Source: Nissolia schottii
Lineage: Eukaryota; Streptophyta; Magnoliopsida; Fabales; Fabaceae
Assembly (NCBI GenBank): GCA_003254905.1
Contig: QANU01113051.1
Span: 1-64,000, forward strand
DNA: 64,000 nucleotides
Direction of reading: 5' to 3'
Shown here in pieces: positions 12,641 to 25,300 of this stretch; position 1 is the first letter of the stretch; every line of letters begins with the position of its first letter. The notes beneath the pieces are model-generated. The model did not search any database and was not told the DNA's origin. It worked only from the letters and a program-made list of their open reading frames with translations. The translations under genes were made by a program, and so were the position numbers.

Positions 12641-13656
12641 GGTGGATAAGGAAACAAATCTTCCTTTACTCCTTGATTTTCGTGAAGCATTAATCCATTC
12701 CCTATGTGTACAATCTGTCGATATCTCTTCATTGCAGCATTAATGGATAGATTGGGATTGATTTGCTTTGATACCGCCATTGCACGCTCCTCCGGTAAGT
12801 CCACCGCCATGTCTTTGCCTGCGTCAGAGCTTCCAACAACCACCACCTCCTTGCTAGCTTCTATGGCAAAATTTACACAGTCCTTAGCAAAATGACCATA
12901 GCATCCACAAGAGGCGCAAATCATATGAAGACCTTCTTATTCTATACGATACCATTTGTTATCCAAGCAAATTTTTCCTACCACCGATTGACGTAGGCTA
13001 ATCTCCACGCAAACTCGAGCAAATTTACCTCTTGACGCTAATAACGTAGTTTGATCCACCTTAATTGGATTGCCTACCATGCTCGCCATGCTCATCAATA
13101 TATTCTCGTCATAGTATCCTATGTTTAGCCATGGAAAACGAATCCATACCAATGTTGAATCAATGGTAGCGGAAGCTGAATCAAAATCTAGGAACTAAGG
13201 GCGTATAGAAAGGTAATGGTCAAATATCATCCATGGTCCTCCCTCTAGAACTTTGTCCTTGTCCTCTTTTGTCGTGAATTGCACCACCTAATAACCAAAC
13301 CCAATATCCATGATATCAAAACCTCCCGCGAGACGCCACAACCTGTTGAGACGATCACGTATAGTGATGAACCCCACGTTCTTCCCAATGAGCTTGATCA
13401 CTACCGCATCTCTCCATGGCGCACTAATTTCCTCTCTTATTGATGGAGCTAAGGTTATCTTCGGTAGCAATCTGTTCCCATCAATTAACTCTGCCTTGGC
13501 AAGATTCAAAGTAAAGAGATTGCCCCTTCTTTCTTTAGAATTTGCTTTACGAAATGCAGAGCCCATAAATTTATCTTTAAAAGAGTCACCTGTAACCCTG
13601 GTACCCCCTCTGTCGGGAGAAGGAGGTACCAGGGGAATCGTAGGCATGAGACACAC
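12641..13656 (-). pseudogene. Duplicated 5' fragment of LINE ORF1
   Basis: It repeats the DUF4283 and zinc-knuckle part of the ORF1 at 11813. It shares the older stops (after SIRP and after KWYRIE) and adds one of its own: the codon after GFGY is TAG here but TAT in copy A. It also has a one-base deletion near 12727. It is cut off at 12641 by the junction. Confidence 0.9.
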
Positions 13657-14400
13657 AAGAAGCTCTAACTTTCTCTCTCTAACTTTATTAACAATCTGAT
13701 TCTTATCTATACCATCAAAGACTATTATTTATGAATGGAAAGGGTAATTAAAACAGTGTTGCCTTTGTTAAAAAAATAAATTTTATATAATTTGTCTTAA
13801 TAATGCAAACATTTAATGTTCTTTACAATTAAATAATACTGCTTATTGGTCATTGGCAATTGTCCCTATGTTTCATACACATGTATATATTATATTATAT
13901 TTATTTGGAGTTAAGTGCAGTAATATGATTGATAATATTGTGTATATACGTATATAATAATTTATTGATTAGTTAATATTTTTTAAAAGTTACTTTTTAA
14001 ATGTCTTAAATAGTGGTACAATAATTTTTTATTTTTGTAACCATGGATGATATAAACAAAGGGAAGGGGGATGTACTGTAGTGATACTAAGCCGCTTACC
14101 ACTTGGACCAACCCTAGTTAGTTATTATTATTCTTATATTTTGTAACCCAAATCAAAATTCAAAAGGAGCCCAAGCTGCGATGCGCACTGCGCACCCATT
14201 TCCCACCAAACCTGTCCTGCTTGCATCTCCATCCCACTTCAATTTCCATCATCATTTGGAAAATTTAAAAAAAATAAAAATTCATATCATTATGACTTAA
14301 TTAAAATAAAAAAGCAAAACTGAAAAAGAAAGAAAGAAAGAAAGAAAGAGGAACCAGGTTACGCAGCACGCAGAACAACACGTGCGCTCCAAACGACGCA
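12641..14400. repeat. Tandem duplication, copy B
   Basis: Second copy of the segment at 10797-12639. It begins in the middle of LINE ORF1, carries the LINE 5' end and the target-site sequence (13722-13732), and ends at AAACGACGCA, after which unique WEE1 upstream DNA follows. Copy B has lost about 80 bases including the SINE B box. Confidence 0.95.
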
Positions 14401-14709
14401 ACCCCTCACCCACAACCACAAATCCCACCGTCGAAATAAATCCCAGCCCCCGTCAATCAAAACCCTGAACGGCCACAATCGAATCCTCAATAAAACCTAA
14501 CGTGGACTCCTCCCTACCCAATCTCTACCGCCAACGAAAATGAAAAACCCGCGCGATTTTGAAAATCTCTGCTCCACCATTTCCCCAAACACCATTTTTC
14601 GTTTTTTCGTAAATAAATAAATAATTTGTTTATTTATACATTTCAGAATATAAAATTCACACTTCACAACTCACTGGAACAGAGGAAATTCATCAGAGAG
14701 AGAAGATCG
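14401..14709 (+). promoter_or_regulatory. WEE1 proximal upstream region
   Basis: Unique, fairly C-rich DNA between the duplication and the WEE1 start codon. It includes CCCGCGCGATTTTG near 14550, which loosely resembles an E2F-type site, and a likely 5' UTR. No TATA box is clear. The role is inferred from position only. Confidence 0.4.
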
Positions 14710-17700
14710 ATGATGACGAAGAGGAAAAACCAGAGGATTGGGAAGAAGAACGAGAGGCAGATGAGCAAGTTGAAGATGAAGGGATCTCTCTCTACCATCT
14801 CATCACAGTCCCACTTGGAGCTTCAGCTCGGCCAAGCCTCTCTTTCCCCCCTTCTCCGCCCTTCATCTTCCGCTCCTTCTACCCGCTTCCAGAACCGTCT
14901 AGATGCCGAAGTTCACGACCTCAATCCCCCGCCCTCTTCCTCCTCCGTCGCCGTTAACGACGCCGCCCTCGAAGACAGGGACTTCATTCTCAGCCAGGAC
15001 TTCTTCTGGTACGTTTATGCCTCTTCGTTCATTTGCGATTTCCTTTTTTTTTATTTATTTGTTGGCGTTGTTCTCTGTTGTGGCAGTACTCCAGATTACA
15101 TAACGCCAGATAATCAGAACATCTTGAGCGGCTTGGATTGCAACAAGGTGATGTATATTGAATGATTGGGTTGATAATTGATGAATTTAGCTTAAAATGA
15201 AAAACATAGAAGGAAAAAAATTAACGCTTTTTAGCGTTTTTGGTTGGCAGGGAAACACACCTTGCCCTAAATCACCGGAGAAGCTGAATACTGCCAAAAG
15301 CAAGAGATGCCGGCTGGGTAAGACTAGTTTTTTTTACATGCTGTTGCTGTGCATTTGAAATTGCATCATCAAGAGGAGTTTAATGAGCTCATTAATTGCT
15401 TTCGTGACACTAATGTTTGACACATTGACCAATATGTGTGTGTGTTTTCATCGGGAAAGGATTTGCAAATATGCGAGTCTGAGTAGTTTGACTGTGAGGA
15501 ACCCTATACAGTTAGTGGTGCTGCCTTATCATTTTCGAGTTAGGTGATTTCATAGGTCATACGTTATGGAAGGAAATGTGGCACGGAAGTGAAGCTATAT
15601 CTCGCACACCTTATGTGCTGATGGGATCAAGTATTAACAAATGTGTTCTGCTACTGAAATTATCTCATCGAATGCTGCAGCTACCTTACACTGATTATAA
15701 ATGGGGTTGTCAGGACACTTTTATTGTTCATTTAAGTTCAGCATTCCCCCCNNNNNNNNNNNNNNNNNNNNNNNNNNNNNNNNNNNNNNNNNNNNNNNNN
15801 NNNNNNNNNNNNNNNNNNNNNNNNNNNNNNNNNNNNNNNNCACTATTTACCAAAGGTTTTCTAGAATCTTAAGACTTAATCCGTGGATGAAATCTGTAGT
15901 GACTTTTCTATGCTAAGATTTGAAGGGTACAATTTGAATTTCAATTTCTTTTTAACATGTCATGCAAAATTATGTTGAGTTATACTTCATCATGATTTTC
16001 AAGTTTCAATCCATGGTTTGAAAAAAATTGTAAAAAAGGCTGCTTTTACGATTGAATGATTGACTAAACAATGAATTGCAGAGTAAGATTAAACACACCC
16101 CTTGAATTTAAGTTCCAACGTAAAACGTGTTGGAACTTTGTCAGATGTAATTATAGTTTGTGCTGTTCCTTATTAATCTTTACTCAGGCATTTTATATGT
16201 GGATGAGCATAGGTTCCCTACCCTTGAAAATAATTACTGTTCTATTTGTTTCATGTTTAGCATTCATTTAAAATTAGTAACTTATTTCCAATGACTGATG
16301 TGCCTCCTTGTTGTAGATGCTTTCTCAGTAAACCCTCTCAGCCCTACCTTTTCTAGTGACCATCAAGTTGTGGAACTTGGCAAGGACTCTGTTGCGGAGG
16401 AAGTAGCTGTTGAGAAAACAGTAGCAGCTGGTAAACCTCAGGCCCAAAATTATTTGCCACATTCTGCAGTTGCATTGCGTTGCAGAGTTATGCCTCCTCC
16501 CTGCATCAAGAACCCCTATTTGAACGATGTTTCTGAAAAGGAAACCGATCCCTTTGGAAATCAAAGATTAAAATGTGCAGGTATAGTTTGTGCCATGTCT
16601 TTCATGAGTCTTTTTCCATTATTTGTGGAAAAAGTTGTTGCAGAATTCAGACTGCTTGATACCATATACCAGTTGGTTTTTTGTTCACGCCTATTGCAAT
16701 TTCCTAACTACACATAGATTTAATTGCAGGTCTCTTCCCTGCAATTTCTGGTGGTGATGGTCTTTCACGCTATCGCACTGACTTTCATGAGATTGAGGTA
16801 TGGTGTTTAAAATAGAATTTGTAACTGCAATAGGTTTTTTTAGTATCCCTTGCTAATTTTCCAGTCCTTGTTATTCAACTTTCTGGTTGTGTGTGTAACT
16901 TTTCCTTTTCTTATCAGCAAATTGGTAGAGGGAACTTTAGTAGTGTTTTCAAAGTATTAAAGAGAATTGATGGCTGCTATTATGCTGTGAAACACAACAC
17001 CAGACAGTTACGCCTGGAAACAGAAAGGTAGCATATTCATACCTATGGGTGGCTCTTCCTTAGGGTTCAGCCACGTTCACTAATGTTTTGACATTGCAGG
17101 AGAAAAGCTTTGATGGAAGTTCAAGCATTGGCTGCCTTAGGTATGTATATTACATTTTCAACTCATGTTTCATTCTACATAATGATTTTTTATCCTAAAT
17201 ATGTTTTCCTTAATCTTATTTAACATCTTTCTTCTTTAGGGGCCCATGAGAACATTGTGGGGTACTATTCTTCATGGTTTGAAAATGAACATCTGTATAT
17301 TCAAATGGAGCTTTGTGATCACAGCTTATCCATAAACAAGTGCTCTGCATCATTTACAGAAGGACACGTGTTAAAAGCTTTATATCAGGTGAGCTTCCTC
17401 TTGTGACCATCTTTAAATACACATTTCTATACATGTTTCACTCCTTGGCATTTAGGAGTCAATACAGACTAACATCATGGAATACCTTTTGCTTATAGAT
17501 CAAAGCCCCCTTTTCTGTCTCTCTTAGATGCTTAATCCTTCTACAGCTCTGCATAAGTTTCTACTAATATGTTCATATTTTGATTTGATGTGCAACTTTG
17601 GTTAGGTTGCCTGTGCACTGCGATTTATACATGAGAAGGGAATAGCTCATCTAGATGTCAAGCCGGATAATATTTATGTTAAAAATGGTGTTTATAAGCT

Positions 17701-18454
17701 TGGTGATTTTGGATGTGCAACTCGTCTTGATAGTAGCCTCCCTATTGAGGAGGGTGATGCACGTTATATGCCTCAGGAAATCCTTAATGAGAATTATGAT
17801 CACCTTGACAAGGTCGATATCTTTTCCTTGGGAGCTTCTATGTATGAGCTCATTCGTCAATTGCCTTTGCCAGAATCAGGATGTCAATTTTTCAATCTTA
17901 AAGAGGGAAAGTTTCCACTCTTGCCTGGTCATTCAATGCAATTTCAAAACTTGCTCAAGGTATTAATCGTTCTGTTATCTTAAAATCTGTAGGGACTTAG
18001 TTATGGTTTACAAGTTGTTAAGATATATTTCAATGATTCTCTTAGTAATGTTTACATTATCTTTCAATGTGTTGGACTGTTGGAAGTTTATCAAATTTGA
18101 TACTATGTGCACCAATGGGAAGTCCAATATATGGTTTCTACTAGAGGCATTTAAGAACTTATGCACACATGTTTGGATCGTCTTTTTAAATATGTACGCA
18201 AAAATTGGGAGTTACTTACACATAGATCTGTTGATTTGTTTTATAAGCAAGTGTTTAAAGGAGTGCAGATTTTACCTGATTTTATAGTTGTGTTCTATTT
18301 TTAATTGTGCTAATATGCTTGTTTTAAATTTAACTGATTTTTTTGGTGATTCATTTAGGCCATGATGGACCCTGATCCGGTTAAGCGGCCTTCTGCTAGA
18401 GAGTTAGTAGAGAATCCGATATTTGACAGGACCATTAGAACAGCCAAAAGTTGA
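14710..18454 (+). CDS. WEE1: WEE1 protein kinase (CDK inhibitory kinase)
   Basis: WEE1 phosphorylates the inhibitory tyrosine of cyclin-dependent kinases; in plants it acts mainly in the DNA-damage/replication checkpoint in the nucleus. Ten exons: 14710-15008, 15087-15147, 15251-15317, 16317-16580, 16730-16797, 16918-17027, 17100-17140, 17240-17388, 17606-17959, 18359-18454. They join in phase to 502 aa, close to the roughly 500 aa of Arabidopsis WEE1. The N-terminus (1-240) is low complexity and basic at the start. The kinase domain has a P-loop GRGNFSSVF (256-264), catalytic Lys in YYAVK (278), catalytic loop HLDVKPDN (Asp370), DFG at 387-389, and DARYMPQEIL in the activation/APE region. 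H-x-D-x-K-P fits the WEE1 family rather than HRD kinases. I chose ATG 14710; the open frame upstream lacks an ATG. The tandem repeat at 10797-14400 ends about 300 bases before it. Confidence 0.95.
15752..15840. other. Assembly gap of 89 N within WEE1 intron 3
   Basis: Run of N in the intron between exons 15251-15317 and 16317-16580, right after a run of C. Coding sequence is not affected. Confidence 0.99.
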
Positions 18455-21400
18455 TAAACTATGGTAGCTTTGTATACTTTTTGGGCTTGGACCATCGTAT
18501 GTTCAAGACTGGTATCGTATGTTGGCCAATTTTGTTAAATGTCTTGGACAAAAGCACCAGATTTTGCTTCAGCATGGTGCAAGTTTTGTAAATTCAAGGT
18601 CCAATCAGACATTTGCTGTATATTGTAATGGACTTGAGATATGCAAATGCCTTTCATTATTTCTGCTACATTTTTTTATTACACTTTCCTAGGCAAAATG
18701 TCATAAGGAGAACTGAGCTGGAAAACAAAAAATCTGTTGCCCATGATGAGAGAGTTGATTAACCGCAACCAGTTACTAGTGACCCTATTTTGAGCATCTT
18801 TTGACCAATGACTTTGTGAATTCTCGCGCTTCGAATTTATGAGACTTTCGCATGAAATTGCATGAGCATGTGGCATATTCAAGATTATTTCAAAGAACGT
18901 GAAAGACAGCGATCTCTCTAGAGTCTGGTCCATCATGCAATATTCTTCAACATACCTTACATCATTTTACAGGTTCCTTCTAACTGACCAGACCAAGTTA
19001 TTTTATGCCATCACCATTTGAAATAAATAGAAACTCACATTTTAAGGTTGCATTTTAATATTAAGAAGTTTATCTTGTACCTTTATAAAATTGAAGGCTA
19101 ACGATGCCTTGTAGATATTCGTGGTTAAGAATTAGCCAAGTGCTCCACTAATTCAAACTCTCATGTTTTTTAAAATATTTTTTTAATTATAATTGAGACG
19201 AGATTAAATTACAACGGTTGAATACAAAACAGAGAATTGTATTAAACGGTAAACAATTAATATTATAAATTAATTTTATTTAGCCTTTTATGACATGAGT
19301 GACAAAGATAATGACTTTTAAGAATTGCAAATGAATTGAGTCGAGCCAACCTATGTTTAAATACGTCAAGTTGAGTTGAATTGATTTTTTAAGTGAGTTG
19401 AAAATATATATATTCATCCTTCTTTTTAAGATATCGAGTTGGCGAATTAACTCACGAGTTAAAATAAAATAAAATAAAAACAAAATTTAATAATTTTTAT
19501 CATTTAATAAAAAAATCATTATAGTGAAAAATAGTGGCTGGAACAATAATAATGACTCGACCCTATCATTCTAGAGCTATCATTCTAGGGTTAAGACACG
19601 GCCACTTGGGGTACTTGGAAAAATTGGGTAGACCAAAGAAAAAAATAAATCCAATCAACAAATTATAAATAAAAGGTTTATTTTTTTAACCCGTGAACTA
19701 CTTGTCCCACCCTGTGAATCAATCTACTTAATTCATAAATTAAACAAGTTAAAAATTTTAACTCGTCCTACAAAAAATGATGAGTTGTTGGTCCGGCCAA
19801 TTTAGACTTATTTTGCCATCCTTAATGACTGTTCACTTGAGAAATCCAACGCAAAAACCTCCATCCCCGTTGTTAGGTCAAAAAACCTGCTTGTCATCAA
19901 TAATAGCCCAACTTGCTACTGGTCACCAAATTAAGTCGTCATCCTTGAAATGCTGCTCACTCTGACACTTTTACGTAAAAACATGACTTGGAGCCTACTT
20001 GCAGTGGCACCTAGATATTTTCCTGCCTATCTACAGATACATGTGCACACATGTCTTGTACCTATAGCTCTAGCTATATTAATTATTCAATGAACGTGTT
20101 AATTCATACAAATGTACTTCAAATTTTATTTCTGGAAAATGTTCTTTTCTTTAATTCTTGGTAATCAATTCGATATAATATGAAAGACACGTGGCCCTGC
20201 TTTGATTGGAGGTTGACGACCTTTGATAATTCCGAATTAAGGTTGCTTTTCCTCTGTGATGGGAGGAATTATTAGGCTGATATGATATAGAAGGGTTAAG
20301 TAAAATTGTGCTCTAACCATATATAAAATGAGGTTTCAATTTTATGCAATGAAACAATTTGCTGTTAATTATCACTAAAAATTAAAATATTATTTTATAA
20401 ATGATAAAAAATTATGACACAATCCTACTTAATGCTCCATAAACATGTAACAATTTTTTAGTGATGGCCACAAAAAACGTGTATAAAGGGCATTGCAAAA
20501 AGTGGCAATAGTGGGGTAATGCCAAGGGAGCTGAGTTGAACAAGCTACAAAAGAAATGAACACGTGAGGGATGACTTTGACTCAATTTGAGAATTTGGAA
20601 GTGTACGAGGCCGACGGTCACTGGTAACTGGCAACTACGAGTAACTGGGGTAGGCATATCATACCAGCCATGTTAATTCGCGGGAATGAATTCATATGTT
20701 TTTAAAAAAAAAAAAAATAAAATTGTAATCCGTAATCTTATATCATTAATTTATTTAGTATTTATGTATACATAGATTCCATTTATTTAATATTTCATTG
20801 ACGGTGAAAAATAGAATGAGAGGATCCACACACTTAATTTGTGTTCACAAGCACATTTACAACAGCTACTCCAAACAAACCTGCCTTTTTTTCACTTTTC
20901 TTTGACACGCACCGGTGTCCCGTGTTTCTTATCAAATGAATCTGGACCAGGATGCGACCTTGAAATCTAAAATTGGGTGGATTTTTCTTCTTCCTAAGGA
21001 TACCATGATTACTCCGTCTAAAACATATAATTTAACATTATATTAATTTAAAAATTATTTATTAGTTGTTAAAATTTTCACAATTATATATTAATTTATG
21101 TTTAGTTATATAATTTTTTTAATTTTAACTTTCAAAAATCGAATCCTCAAATTATATTGTTATTTAGGATTCTTTCTATTTTGTTTTTAGTAGAAATTTG
21201 GATATTCGATTTTTAAAAATAAAAATTGAGAAAACTATATAACCAAACATAAACTAAATTTTCATTATAAACATTCTTATGATTATTTGATAATTTTTAA
21301 GTTGACACAATGCTAAAATGCATATTTTAAATCCCTAAAACTTTACATTTTGAATGTGAATCATAAGCCAAATTAATCTTTTGATTTATTATCATTGATG

Positions 21401-22376
21401 TATTATCACATTATTGCTGATTTGTCATATTAATGAGATTGTGATATAACTTAAGATTACTAACAAAGTTTGCAAGTATCTGTGGTTACAAACGAAGCTC
21501 GCGAACACAATTTTAACCCCAAATAGTTCCCATTTGTAGTCCAATTCTTGTCACAACTCCATTTAATATGGGTGAAGACTACGCTGCCTCTCAAAAAACG
21601 AAGATATGGTACCTCTACTTTTTAAATTGATCAAATTAAGCATTAAACCAATCAAATTCATTTATTTCTTCTCCTAAATATTATTATACAATTTATATTT
21701 AGATTCACTTATTTTTTATTTATCTTAATTTGACCTCAACTATTATGCTTAAAATTTTAAAAAATTTATCTTCAAAAATAACGATTTTAATATGCAAATT
21801 CTTATTTAAATTGAAAGATAGTTTATGTTTGAAAATAATGATATTTAAGATAAATTATAAGATTTTTTTTTAACATAATACTTAGGTAAAAAAAAATTGA
21901 TTTTAATCGGTTAAAAAGAAAGATATATATTACTTTCGTTTTCTTAGAGGCACGTGGACAACATTACTCTTATTTTACCGAGTATCTTAAAAACGAACAG
22001 AGATATTTGTATACTTTTATTGTTTTTCCTTCTTTTCCTAAATTCGTATTGCTAACTTCAAATTTACATACTATAAAAAAGATAAGACACCTACTAGCTT
22101 GTTGATCCTGACGTTTGCACCTTCTTGCCACATTTCTGGAAGTTGGGTTTAATATCCTACTTTTCTATATCTATTTAAACAACCCACTATCAACATTGCT
22201 TCCACTACTCCTGTCTCTCAACTCTGATCACTATTTCTCAAATAAAATTAATTTGAGACAGACCATGTTCAGATACTAATTAGTGACAGAAGGAAAAGGG
22301 CAGGGTCAAATTAATTAAAGGTTATTTAATTAGCTGTGCAAATTTGTGTAGCCTTGTAAATTATTATATTGTCAAA
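18455..22376. other. Intergenic DNA between WEE1 and the HAK cluster
   Basis: This holds the WEE1 3' UTR (to roughly 18680) and AT-rich DNA. Around 19330-19830 there is CCAACC/GGTCCGGCC-type sequence ending TTTTGCCATCC that resembles a worn hAT-like element. The last 300 bases are the HAK gene promoter, with TCTATTTAAAC near 22170 as a possible TATA region. The same promoter block recurs at 34500. No gene is seen. Confidence 0.5.
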
Positions 22377-25300
22377 ATGGCTTTAGAAGACGTAGTGGTT
22401 GTTGATATGGAGAAAATTGAGAACAATGAAGGGATGGAACATAACCGTGATCATGATCAGCAGCAGAAGCTTTCTTTGCAAAAGTTGCGAAGAAATGATT
22501 CTCTTGAAATGGAATCTCTCAGTTTCCGCAGCTCCCACGCTCATGCATCAAAAGTAAGTACAATTTACAATTTCTTATTTTTTTGCTTCTTGAGCATCTA
22601 AGAGTTTTTCGTATAAGAATTTTTCATGTAGGTTGTCCTGTTTCATTCATCTACACATTAATTGTAAATTCATGTCCGTACCATCAACGCATGATGCCTT
22701 CCAACTTTCATGGAGAAACGCATGAACTTGTTAATGAGCATGATTATGTACATTATTTTCAGTTTAATTAAAAGTTTCTTTTACATGTTTATATTTTATT
22801 CATTTTGGATATACTAGCTAGTAAAATGCTCATAGAAAATTCTTATATAGATACAATTTTAACACATCATTTAAACAATGAAATTTACTTTTATTGTGAG
22901 TGCGTTTAAACATAAATTGTTAAAATTGTATTCATGCAATAATTTCTCATCTTTGTGTCATATCGATGTTTGTTTCCTTTCTTGCTTTATGTGGATCAAG
23001 TTGGGGGAGGTACTTAAATTGACCAAAAGCCTCTACGCAAACATATTAAAATATATTTACATCTTTATTATTTTTTTATAATAAATTATGAGACTCATTT
23101 TATAAAAAGTATGTTTCATGAGGATATATTATGAGAAGACAACCATGTATAAACATATTTTTGTACGTAAAATGAAGATTTTCTAATTATAAATATAGAG
23201 CAAAACATCGTGATGGGACACTAAAAAAGAGAAAAGAGAAAAAAAAAATTTGGGTCCACATTAACCTAGATGGATGCACCTTAATTACCACTGATTAATA
23301 TATATTAGTACAACTCATAAGATCCTCTAGAATATGCCTAATTAACTATTAGTGAAATATATGGCGATTGTAGGGGCCAGCGATGACAGTGATACTGCAA
23401 TTGGCGTTTCAAAGTCTTGGAATAGTGTATGGGGACATTGGAACATCACCATTGTATGTGTATCCAAGCACATTCACAGATGGCATAAAGCACAACGATG
23501 ACATATTAGGGGTTCTTTCCTTGATCTTGTATACAATCACTCTCATCCCACTTATTAAGTACGTCTTCATCGTTTTACAGGCTAACGACAATGGCGAAGG
23601 TATAACAATATATCTCACTACTCTCCATTCCTTTATTTTTCTTTAGAGTAGGGCTAGTCCTTTTTAGTTTCTTAAAAATTGACTTTTTACTCTTTAAAAT
23701 TGTTAATTGTGAGTCAAGTTATTCTTTCACTTAGTGTGTCATCATGCTTTTACTTTTTATTACATTAAATGAAACTTTGACAATAATTGAAATTATAACT
23801 TTGATTTATAACTTATAATTTCATAGATTAAAAAGTTAATTTTTAAATTTCAGAGATTAAAGTGACTCAAATTTGCAACTTTAATGACTAAGATAAGGAT
23901 TAACTCGATATTCAAAATTAGTCAGGCTTGCAAGCCCAACCCGTTTATTAAATGGACGAACCAAATGTATAAAATTTGGTCTGCAAATAATAAAAATCCA
24001 TTTACTCTGACTTGTTTAACTCACACACCATATTAGTCCGTTTAATGTTAAAATAGGCATAATCTACCGAATCTGTGAAGTAAAAGTTCATTTAGGCCTA
24101 ATCCATTTAAATTCGCATATTAAATAGGTTAGGCCTAAATGGACCAATCTAACCCGTTTAACAGTCTTAATTAGTATGTTAATAGACATATCTCTCATGT
24201 TTTTTCTTTATTTCTAAAATATAAAAATTAACTTAAAAATTATTTTCAAAACATATCTCATATGTCTCTCTCTATTTAAAATACATAACTTAATTTCAAA
24301 ATCATATGATAAAAATAAATTTTATTTTTATCCTCCTTTTCAAACACGTTTTTATGTCGTGTGCGAAGTTACATAATCTTTTTTGGTCTTCGTGGAAAAC
24401 TCATTTCCAACATCTCAAGCCGGTCAAGAAAGAAGAAAACAGAGCAAAGTGTATCTACTATTAAACCTTGGTTACAAATTTCAAATTTAAGTTTTACACT
24501 TCTTTTTGAAGAGATATTTCATATAAAACCACGACTTCGATATTGATGCTTTCGAACATCCCTCGTCTACGTTCTCAACAAAATAAGTATATATATAATA
24601 TTTCTTATTTTTTATTTACTTTTTCACTTGACACAATTCTAGTGTTACAACTTACTAAGAATGTTTGTCAATCTGTCTTGTCTGTTATTCACTAATCAAA
24701 ATCATATATATACAAATTACATGGAATGTAGACTTTCTAATATTAGTCTTTCTAATCTTTGGTCCTGTATCAATCCATGCTACTAATCTAGGATATGTAC
24801 AAATATGTTTTTATATTTAGTTCCAATCTTCTAATTACAAATTGTATCCTTAATTGATTCTAATAACAAATTGTACCCTTAATTATATACATTCCTATAT
24901 TCCCGTAATACAACTAATTAAGTTGATGTTTGAACATATTTTAGGAGGTACTTTTGCATTATACTCCTTAATATGCCGTTATGCAAAAGTGGGACTTATT
25001 CCGAATCAACAACTTGAGGACACAGAAGTGTCTAATTACCAACTTGAGTTGCCAAACAACCGTGAGAAGAGAGCTTCAAAGCTTAAGTCTAAGCTTGAGA
25101 ATAGCAACTTTATGAAGTTCTTCCTCTTATTTGCTACTATGCTTGGCACTTCCATGGTCATTGGTGATGGTGTTCTCACCCCTTGCATCTCTGGTAATTA
25201 GTCTCTAATATGCCAGTTTTTTTATTCAATTTAATTTTTATTTACTCTAGAAATGGGCTATAAACAAAATACAAATTATTGTGAGAAGAGCAGATTTTTG

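Noticed and set aside
14626..14709. Upstream extension of the WEE1 frame
   Set aside because: It begins with TTG rather than ATG and lies in the 5' leader; ATG 14710 gives the usual protein length.
23920..24170. Another intact hAT-like element in HAK copy 1 intron 2
   Set aside because: GGCCT/CCCGTTTA words and a local palindrome are there, but no matching ends or target duplication could be found.
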